Below are positions 8,223-14,659 of a stretch of DNA of 21,462 nucleotides, piece after piece (within the stretch, counting starts at the first letter, position 1; every line of letters begins with the position of its first letter). The notes under the pieces were generated by a model that was given only the letters and a program-made list of their open reading frames with translations, did not search any database and was not told the DNA's origin. Origin of the DNA: CAJXOW01 sp964421495 (GTDB lineage Bacteria; Bacteroidota; Rhodothermia; Balneolales; Balneolaceae); assembly GCA_964421495.1 (NCBI GenBank), contig CAYQXO010000036.1:1-21462 (forward strand), read 5' to 3'. The position numbers and the translations under genes were made by a program.

Positions 8223-8404
8223 ATTCGAGCGCCTTTTTCAAACCCCGGGGAGGGCTCTGAAACACTTGGGTTGTTCAGCTTAAAGGCTAACAAGGTATTA
8301 TTACTAAAAGCCGTTATTTCGGAGTCATACCCTCGCAAAGCACCAGCCGGCTGAATTTCCCTGGTTGAAGAGCCCTCCCCGGGGTTTGAAAAAGGCGCTC
8401 GAAT
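8223..8404. repeat. Inverted-repeat element E2 (182 nt), perfect 36-nt arms
   Basis: The arms at 8223-8258 and 8369-8404 are exact reverse complements over 36 nt and enclose 110 nt. The interior box at 8255-8279 (ctctgaaacacttg... cagc) and the second box cggctgaat at 8348-8356 match element E3 with nearly the same spacing. The arms themselves differ from those of E3 but keep self-pairing. A possible internal hairpin is TTGTT-AGC / GCT-AACAA at about 8271-8294. It ends 73 nt before the LonB-like start codon. Confidence 0.9.
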
Positions 8405-8477
8405 GACGTGATTGCTGGTCACGACGGGAATCATTGCATTTTTTGCACCAACCTCTATTCTTGAAAACTAATTATTC

Positions 8478-10931
8478 ATGTCAGAAAATAGCCGTTTAAA
8501 TTCAGATCAACTTTATACGTCTTGCGAACTTGACAGTCTGGATTTTGAAACCACCCAGGAAATTGAAGAATATCAGAATATAGTGGGACAGGAACGAGTG
8601 GTATCCTCCATTCAGTTCGGTGTCGATATGGATCGTGATGGCTATAATGTTTTTGCCCTGGGACCGAACGAAACCGGTAAAAAGGAACTTATTGAAGACT
8701 ACCTGAAAAAGCACTCCACAGAGGAGGACGTTCCTTACGATACCTGTTATGTGAATAATTTCGAGGAGGAATACAAGCCGGAAATCCTCAAGCTACCCGC
8801 CGGACGTGGCTGCGAGCTGCGGAATGCCATGAATAAGTTGATTGAAGACCTGGAAACGACCCTCACCGCTGCTTTTGAAAGTGAAGAATATCAAAACCGC
8901 CGGCAGGCAATCGAGGAGGATGTCCAGCAGGAACAAGGCGAGTCGATCAGTGATCTGCAGCAACGGGCTCAGCAAAAGGGACTGGCCCTGATACGTACGC
9001 CCACCGGATTTTCCTTTGCTCCGATGAAAGATGGAGAGATTATGTCGCAGGAAGAAGTCCAGGAGATGTCGGAGGAGCAGGAGGAGGAGATGGAGAAAAA
9101 TATTGAGGAATTTCAGAAGGAGCTTCAGCAGATCCTTCAGAAGATGCCGAGCCGCAAGCGGGAGGTGCGCAAACGCTTACGAAAGCTGGATCGTGAAATA
9201 GCGAGTTATGCGGTTAAGGACTTGATTGATGAACTTAAGCAGAAGTTCTCAAACCTGGAAGATGTAGTGGAATTTCTTGATGAGGTTCACGATGATATTG
9301 TTGAGAATGTAAAGTCTATTATTGGTCAACAGGGTCAGGGTCAGCTTATTCAAATGATGCAGGGGCAGGGCGGGGGGAACAGCGGCGGTTCCGATCCGCA
9401 GGAAAATCCAACCCTGCGGAGATACAAGGTGAATGTACTGGTGGATAACAGTGATACGGAAGGAGCTCCCGTCGTATATGAAGACAATCCCACCTTTAAA
9501 AACCTGGTCGGCCGCGTGGAATACGAGTCCAAGATGGGGGCATTGACGACCGACTTCAACCTTATTAAGCCCGGGGCCCTTCACTTGGCTAACGGCGGTT
9601 ATCTTATTCTGGATGCGCGACGCGTGCTGATGGAGCCTTTTGCCTGGGAGGGATTAAAGCGGACGCTCAAGTCGCAAAAACTTAAAATCGAATCCCCGGG
9701 CGAATCGTATGGATTGATCAGTACGGTATCCCTTGAGCCGACACCGGTGGATCTTGATGTGAAAGTGGTCCTGTTGGGCGAACGCCAGTTGTATTATCTG
9801 CTGTGCCATTACGACCCCGAATTCCGTTCCCTCTTTAAAGTGGAAGCGGATTTTGACGATGAAATCGATCGCAGTGAAGATAATAAGCGGAAATATGCGC
9901 AACTTCTGGCGGGTCTGGTCAGTGATAATAACCTTAAACCGTTCGACAAATCGGCAGTGGCCCGTATTATCGAGCGGAGTGCGCGGATGGTGGAGGACAG
10001 CGAGAAGATGTCGACCCGAAACAAGCAGGTCGAAAATCTGATGCAGGAGGCCGACTACTGGTCCCGTAAAAACGGAAATGAGCATGTTACCCGCGACGAC
10101 GTTCAAAAAGCTATCGAACAGCGTATTTACCGCTCAAGCCGGATTCGCGACAAAGTGCAGGAGGCGATACAACGCGATACGCTCTATATCGATACGAGCG
10201 GCGGGGAAGCTGGACAGATTAACGCCTTGTCGGTAGCCCAAATAGGGGATGTTATGTTCGGCCGACCGAATCGCATTACCGCCAGCGTACGCCTGGGCAA
10301 AGGAGAAGTCGTGAATATAGAGCGGGAAGTGAAAATGAGCGGGCCGATCCATTCCAAGGGAGTTATGATTCTGTCCGGCTTCCTCGGTGAGCGATTTGGC
10401 ACCCGCCAGCCGCTGTCGCTGTCGGCCAGCCTGGTGTTTGAGCAGTCCTATAGCGGTATCGACGGCGACAGCGCATCCGCGGCCGAGCTGTATGCCTTGT
10501 TGTCGGCAATCGGGGAAATTCCGATTAAACAGTCCTATGCCATTACCGGTTCGATTAATCAGCGCGGACAGATACAGCCTATCGGAGGCGTAAATCAGAA
10601 GATCGAGGGATTCTTTGACGTTTGTAAGCATCGTGAACTGACCGGGGAACAGGGCGTATTGATTCCCAGGACGAATGTCAAGAATCTGATGCTCCGCCAG
10701 GACGTTATCGAGGCGGTGGAGGAAGAAAAATTTCATATCTTCGCTATAGAGAACGTCGATGAGGGGATGGAGATTTTGACCGGACTGGAGATGGGCGAGC
10801 CCGATGAAAACGACGAATTTCCGGAGGGCACGATAAATTACAAGGTCGAACGACGGCTGTCTGATATGGCGGAGAAACGAAAACAATTTTCATCGAACAG
10901 CAAGAAGGGAAGTGGTTCCAATGATGGTTGA
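8478..10931 (+). CDS. LonB-like ATP-dependent protease (COG1067 / AAA_32 plus Lon C-terminal domain)
   Basis: This 817-residue protein has a divergent AAA+ N-terminal half and a Lon-type serine-lysine protease domain at the C terminus. The P-loop region reads ALGPNETGKKELI near residues 61-73: it keeps GxxxxGK but has lysine where serine or threonine is usual. A charged coiled-coil insert (about 170-260, rich in E, Q, K) and a Gln/Gly-rich linker (QGQGQLIQMMQGQGGG) follow. The Walker B-like stretch is NGGYLILDA. In the protease domain S665 in GDSAS and K708 in PIGGVNQK form the expected dyad. No transmembrane segment is evident, so it is probably cytosolic, unlike archaeal LonB. It starts an apparent operon, since the next gene overlaps its end by 11 nt. 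The ATG at 8478 gives a family-like N terminus. It presumably degrades damaged or regulatory proteins under stress. Confidence 0.9.
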   Translation: MSENSRLNSDQLYTSCELDSLDFETTQEIEEYQNIVGQERVVSSIQFGVDMDRDGYNVFALGPNETGKKELIEDYLKKHSTEEDVPYDTCYVNNFEEEYKPEILKLPAGRGCELRNAMNKLIEDLETTLTAAFESEEYQNRRQAIEEDVQQEQGESISDLQQRAQQKGLALIRTPTGFSFAPMKDGEIMSQEEVQEMSEEQEEEMEKNIEEFQKELQQILQKMPSRKREVRKRLRKLDREIASYAVKDLIDELKQKFSNLEDVVEFLDEVHDDIVENVKSIIGQQGQGQLIQMMQGQGGGNSGGSDPQENPTLRRYKVNVLVDNSDTEGAPVVYEDNPTFKNLVGRVEYESKMGALTTDFNLIKPGALHLANGGYLILDARRVLMEPFAWEGLKRTLKSQKLKIESPGESYGLISTVSLEPTPVDLDVKVVLLGERQLYYLLCHYDPEFRSLFKVEADFDDEIDRSEDNKRKYAQLLAGLVSDNNLKPFDKSAVARIIERSARMVEDSEKMSTRNKQVENLMQEADYWSRKNGNEHVTRDDVQKAIEQRIYRSSRIRDKVQEAIQRDTLYIDTSGGEAGQINALSVAQIGDVMFGRPNRITASVRLGKGEVVNIEREVKMSGPIHSKGVMILSGFLGERFGTRQPLSLSASLVFEQSYSGIDGDSASAAELYALLSAIGEIPIKQSYAITGSINQRGQIQPIGGVNQKIEGFFDVCKHRELTGEQGVLIPRTNVKNLMLRQDVIEAVEEEKFHIFAIENVDEGMEILTGLEMGEPDENDEFPEGTINYKVERRLSDMAEKRKQFSSNSKKGSGSNDG

Positions 10932-11781
10932 GGAAGAGCACGAGAAGGAAAAACCGCTGTTTGAGCATATCCTGGTTGCCCTGGATGCTTCCTCGCACAG
11001 CATGGCGGCCCTGGAGGCTGCCGCACGCCTGGCGCATAGTATTGAGGCGAATCTAGAGGGAGTATTTGTGGAGGATATTAACTGGTTCCGGCTTGGCCGC
11101 CATTCGATGTCCAGCGAAATAAGTGAAGTTACCGGCAACGTACGTCCCTTCGACCAGGATAACATCGAAAAACAGGTGCGGGCCCTGGCGAAACGAATGG
11201 AGCGAGCCCTTCGGCGGGTATCGGAGTTGGCCAGTATCAACTATGAATTTCGAACGGAGCGAGGTGGTGTTGAAAAAAAATTGCTTTCTGCCGCCAAGCA
11301 CGCGGACCTGATAACGCTTGGACGAGTGGGACAATCCATGACCCGGGGGACCCAACTGGGAAAAACCGCCCGCGCCCTGCTCAATAAAACGGATAAACCG
11401 GTTTTATTACTGCAGAGAGGTCTGAAGCTGGGCGATTCCATAGTCTGTATCTATAATCGAAGCGAACAAGGTCGACAGGCCCTGCAGATCGCTAAAAAGC
11501 TGACCCAGCAGGTGGAGACCAGGTTGCAGGTCATAGCATTCAGGGACGAGGGGGAGGAGCCTAAAGTTGTGATTAAGGAAGTCAAAAAACTCCTGGGGGA
11601 TCTGCGCTTGCCTACCCGCGTCTTTGCCGTTGAAATGCCGGAAGCCTTTCATCTGGCGCGTCTGGTTACGGAAAAAAAAGGAGGATTGCTGATTGCAAGC
11701 CGTTCACATCCCCTGTTTTACGGCAATGCGCTGGAGCGAATACTTGCCAATATCAAATGTCCTGTTTTACTGACAAATTGA
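10921..11781 (+). CDS. Tandem universal stress protein (two UspA domains)
   Basis: This protein of about 286 residues has two UspA folds. The first opens with FEHILVALDASSHSMAALEAA and ends with TLGRVGQSMTRGTQLGKTA...KPVLLLQ. That ending carries a G-x2-G-x9-G nucleotide-binding pattern with K in place of the usual S/T after the third glycine. The second repeat (SIVCIYNRSEQGRQALQIAKKL ... GGLLIASRSHPLF...CPVLLTN) is more degenerate. The start is ambiguous: GTG at 10912, ATG at 10921 or ATG at 10924. I prefer 10921 because GAAGGGA ends about 11 nt upstream. It overlaps the protease gene end and lies 10 nt before the permease gene, so it is probably co-expressed with both. Tandem Usp proteins commonly accompany transporters in Bacteroidota and archaea; a regulatory role on the permease is inference. 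Confidence 0.88.
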   Translation: MMVEEEHEKEKPLFEHILVALDASSHSMAALEAAARLAHSIEANLEGVFVEDINWFRLGRHSMSSEISEVTGNVRPFDQDNIEKQVRALAKRMERALRRVSELASINYEFRTERGGVEKKLLSAAKHADLITLGRVGQSMTRGTQLGKTARALLNKTDKPVLLLQRGLKLGDSIVCIYNRSEQGRQALQIAKKLTQQVETRLQVIAFRDEGEEPKVVIKEVKKLLGDLRLPTRVFAVEMPEAFHLARLVTEKKGGLLIASRSHPLFYGNALERILANIKCPVLLTN

Positions 11782-11791
11782 TAGTGAGTAC

Positions 11792-13831
11792 ATGGCGGAT
11801 CAGAAACTGAAAAAAAATCTTAGCTTATTTGACGTATTCGTATTCGGTATCGGTCCAATGCTCAGCGTAGGGATATTTTTACTGCCCGGCATGGTTTACG
11901 CGAAAGTCGGTCCCGCCGCTATTCTGGCCTATGCTATCGCCGGAATTTTGATTATACCTCCCTTGATGAGTAAGGCGGAACTGGCTACCGCAATGCCGAG
12001 GGCAGGGGGAACCTACTATTTTCTCGATCGCAGTATGGGTCCGCTGGTGGGGACCATCGCCGGTATCGGTACCTGGCTGGCCCTGGCGTTTAAAAGCTCT
12101 TTCGCCCTGATTGGCCTGGGCGCCTATCTCGTATTTTTTCTTGATCTGGCCGTAAAGCCGGTGGCGCTGGCCTTGTGTGTGATATTCGGGGGACTTAATG
12201 TCAGCGGCGTGAAAAATGTGGGACGCATACAGGCGATGTTCGTTAGCATTTTATTGGGCATCCTCGCCTACTTTATAGGGCGGGGATTGTTTCAAGTTGA
12301 TATGATGCAGTTTGAACCGTTTTTTACGAGCGACCTGAATTCTTTGTTGGGAGCAGTGGGCTTTGTGTTTGTATCCTTTACGGGATTGACGAAAATTGCC
12401 AGTATGGCCGAGGAGGTGGAGGATCTGGAACGAAATATTCCGCTCGGAATGATGCTTGCACTGGGAGTTTCCCTCATTATATACATCCTCTGTATTACGG
12501 TTATAATTGGAGTTATTCCCGGGGGCGATCTGGCGAAAACGCTGACTCCCATGGTGGATGCCGTTGAACAGTTTATGGGTCCCGTGGGGAAATTTGTAAT
12601 GGCCGGTGCGGGCATCTTGGCGTTTGCGGCTACGGCCAATGTCGGTATGTCAGCTTCTTCCCGTTATCCGCTGGCTATGAGCCGGGATAATATTTTTCCC
12701 GATTATTGGAAAAAAGTGGGAAGGTTTCACACGCCTACGCGATCCATTGTTCTGACTACGTTGTTGATGTTGGTGTTTATACTTCTACTGACCCCCGAAG
12801 GGGTTGCCAAACTGGCCAGTGTTTTGAAGCTGTTAATTTTCGGCATTGTCAACCTGGCCGTTATTGTCATGAGGGAAAGCAAAATTACGGCGTATGACCC
12901 GGGATTTAGAAGTTTTGGCTATCCCTGGGTGCAGATTATTGGTTTGATTACGCCGCTGATCCTGATACCGGCGATGGGAACCCTGGCTATGATTTTTTCG
13001 GCCGGAGTGGTGCTGACGGGAATCCTGTGGTATTTGTTTTATGCGGAAAAACGGGTTCAGCGTTCAGCCGCCATGTACCAGGTGTTTCAACGTTTGGGCA
13101 GTGCGGCTGACAAGGAAATCCATAATGAGTTGCGTCAACTGATGCGGGAAAAGGGACTTCGCAAGGAAGATCAGTTTGAAGAAGTGATCGTTCGTGCGGG
13201 AATCATGTGGGCGGACGAGGATACTGATCAGAGTGAGCTCATTAAAAAAGCCTCCCGAAAAATAGCGAAACAGGCTAATATCCAGGCAAAAAAAGTCTAT
13301 AAGAGATTGTTAACGGAAATCCAGGATGAGGTGACTCCCTTCGGCCAGTATATTGCTCTACCCCACGTCCGCCTGGAGGGGGTGCAAAATCCGGAACTGG
13401 TCATTGTACACTCCCGGGAAGGCATTCAGTTGAGTGAGGGGGAAGATCCCGTATATGCGATCTTTATTCTCGTAAGTCCCAGAGAGGACCCGCAACGACA
13501 CCTGCGGTTTCTCTCTGAATTGGCCAATCGGGCAGAGAATATCGATTTCGAAGATGCGTGGAGGCAGCTTGATTCTGAACGTACTATCCGCAACAGCTTC
13601 CTGCGTACCGGTAATGTGACGGAATACGTCGTGGAAAGCGAGAATATAGCGGGCCAGCCCCTGAGGAATTTCAAGATACATGAAGATTGCCTGGTGGCGA
13701 TGATAAGTCGAAATGGAGATATGATTATGCCCCACGGTGATACCAATTTGAAATTGGGTGACCGTCTCACCCTGATTGGCAAACAGGAAGCCGTGGATGA
13801 AACGATAAATTACTTCGAGCGGAAAACTTAG
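11792..13831 (+). CDS. APC-family amino-acid permease fused to PTS-EIIA-like and TrkA-C domains
   Basis: This 679-residue protein is a multi-domain transporter. Residues 1-430 are an amino acid-polyamine-organocation permease of about 12 helices, with the helix-1 substrate loop GIGPMLSVGIFLLPG and helix-2 pattern SKAELATAMPRAGGTYYFLDR. Residues about 455-610 resemble PTS enzyme IIA type 2 (fructose/nitrogen class); the stretch IALPHVRLEG keeps the phospho-accepting histidine as H525. Residues about 610-679 form a TrkA-C (RCK_C) ligand-binding domain (VVESENIAGQPLRNF ... LGDRLTLIGKQEAV). It sits 10 nt after the Usp gene. The architecture suggests control of amino-acid flux by phosphorylation state and a small ligand (inference). 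Substrate specificity cannot be read from the sequence. Confidence 0.9.
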   Translation: MADQKLKKNLSLFDVFVFGIGPMLSVGIFLLPGMVYAKVGPAAILAYAIAGILIIPPLMSKAELATAMPRAGGTYYFLDRSMGPLVGTIAGIGTWLALAFKSSFALIGLGAYLVFFLDLAVKPVALALCVIFGGLNVSGVKNVGRIQAMFVSILLGILAYFIGRGLFQVDMMQFEPFFTSDLNSLLGAVGFVFVSFTGLTKIASMAEEVEDLERNIPLGMMLALGVSLIIYILCITVIIGVIPGGDLAKTLTPMVDAVEQFMGPVGKFVMAGAGILAFAATANVGMSASSRYPLAMSRDNIFPDYWKKVGRFHTPTRSIVLTTLLMLVFILLLTPEGVAKLASVLKLLIFGIVNLAVIVMRESKITAYDPGFRSFGYPWVQIIGLITPLILIPAMGTLAMIFSAGVVLTGILWYLFYAEKRVQRSAAMYQVFQRLGSAADKEIHNELRQLMREKGLRKEDQFEEVIVRAGIMWADEDTDQSELIKKASRKIAKQANIQAKKVYKRLLTEIQDEVTPFGQYIALPHVRLEGVQNPELVIVHSREGIQLSEGEDPVYAIFILVSPREDPQRHLRFLSELANRAENIDFEDAWRQLDSERTIRNSFLRTGNVTEYVVESENIAGQPLRNFKIHEDCLVAMISRNGDMIMPHGDTNLKLGDRLTLIGKQEAVDETINYFERKT

Positions 13832-13923
13832 GACGGTTTTGTGCAATTAGCGTCTTTATAGAAGCCATCTCCGCCCGGGAATCTGTCGGACGTTCGCCAA
13901 TGCACCGCATAAGATGGATTGGG

Positions 13924-13977
13924 TTTTGGCCGGTGGTGACGTACATAGCGTTATGATGTACGGTTATTTGGCCAAAA
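13924..13977 (+). terminator. Nested hairpin, possible terminator of the permease operon
   Basis: The outer stem TTTTGGCC (13924-13931) pairs with GGCCAAAA (13970-13977). The inner stem CGTACAT (13940-13946) pairs with ATGTACG (13956-13962). Seven T follow at 13995-14001, about 17 nt after the stem, which is farther than in a classic intrinsic terminator. It may instead be a small structured element. Confidence 0.35.
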
Positions 13978-14224
13978 TCGAAATCAAACCGGTCTTTTTT
14001 TACCGATCCGTATAATTCGATATACTCATGGCCCGATTACTACGAAGTGCACCGAGCTAAGCCATTCCCACGTAAGTGAGGTTCGAGTCCAGGAGCTGTA
14101 CACCGCTTGTCCCCTGATTTTACCGCTGTGTCCTCCCTCTTATCTCAAAACTCAGCACTCCGCACCTAGCCCCGAAAGGATACCCCCTCCCCCTATATAA
14201 TAATTACAAACGGACCGCGTTAGA

Positions 14225-14246
14225 ATACCCTACCCGGGTAGGGTAT
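14225..14246. promoter_or_regulatory. Probable CsoR operator, perfect 22-bp palindrome
   Basis: The half-site ATACCCTACCC is followed immediately by its exact reverse complement. G/C tracts flanked by TA steps are typical of CsoR/RcnR-family operators. It lies 25 nt before the csoR start, between a TTAGAA (14220-14225) and a TATAAA (14244-14249) spaced 18 nt apart, so a bound repressor would block a sigma-70-like promoter. Autoregulation of csoR with copA is the expected arrangement. Confidence 0.8.
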
Positions 14247-14270
14247 AAATATTAATTAAATGGTACCGGC

Positions 14271-14555
14271 ATGATGAATAAACAGGAAAAACAGAAAGCG
14301 GTTACTCGATTGAAAAAGATCGAGGGACAAATACGGGGATTGCAGAAAATGGTGGAAGAGGATCGGTATTGTATCGATATCATCGGACAGACCGCCTCGG
14401 TAATCAACGCGTTGAAGGGTGTAGAGGATTTTGTCATGGAACAGCATCTGCATACCTGCGTGGCGGATGCGATGAGTAGCGACCAGGATGGCGAGAAAAA
14501 CGAGAAAATAGACGAGGTTATGCAGGTCCTTAAACAGTTTCGCAATCACGGGTAA
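14271..14555 (+). CDS. csoR: CsoR-family copper-sensing repressor
   Basis: This 94-residue all-helical protein belongs to the CsoR/RcnR (DUF156) family of metal-sensing repressors. The family signature KQKAVTRLKKIEGQIRGLQKMVEEDRYCIDII is followed by EQHLHTCVADAM. The Cu(I) ligands of CsoR are present with canonical spacing: C34, H59 and C63 (C-x24-H-x3-C). This points to copper rather than nickel/cobalt or formaldehyde sensing. The start is ATG 14271; ATG 14274 is also possible. It lies just after the palindromic operator and 104 nt before the copper ATPase, consistent with Cu(I)-relieved repression of both genes. Confidence 0.93.
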   Translation: MMNKQEKQKAVTRLKKIEGQIRGLQKMVEEDRYCIDIIGQTASVINALKGVEDFVMEQHLHTCVADAMSSDQDGEKNEKIDEVMQVLKQFRNHG

Positions 14556-14659
14556 TGTTATTTTCGCGGGATTACCCTCCCTGCAAGAGTTTGGTGATAT
14601 GGTGGTGAAAATTTACAAAATCGACGGATTTTTTAACCAGGAACTAAAAATACAGTATT

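Larger units (their letters stand above)
7709..8477. other. 769-nt gene-free region between cstA and the LonB-like gene
   Basis: This stretch contains two inverted-repeat elements (7760-7938 and 8223-8404), a plus-strand promoter candidate (7960-7990) and a 10-N gap flanked by a hairpin (8078-8139). Short open frames here (7995-8183 plus, 8180-8434 minus) are interrupted by the gap or are translations of the repeat arms, and resemble no known protein. I see no supported gene. Confidence 0.7.
13832..14270. other. 439-nt gene-free region before csoR
   Basis: No supported gene is present. It contains a partial copy of the dispersed repeat (TCTGTCGGAC, 13882-13891), a nested hairpin at 13924-13977 followed by seven T at 13995-14001, a stretch with a tRNA T-arm-like GGTTCGAGTCC (around 14082) that does not fold as a tRNA, and the CsoR-type palindrome at 14225-14246. 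The first part may terminate the protease-Usp-permease transcript. Confidence 0.6.

Noticed and set aside
8180..8434. Minus-strand open frame of 84 codons over element E2
   Set aside because: Most of it is translation of the two inverted arms and their interior; it has no family resemblance, so it is treated as a by-product of the repeat.
14040..14105. Possible tRNA, suggested by GGTTCGAGTCC
   Set aside because: The T stem does not pair properly, no D arm, anticodon arm or acceptor stem can be formed, and no fitting 3' end is present.
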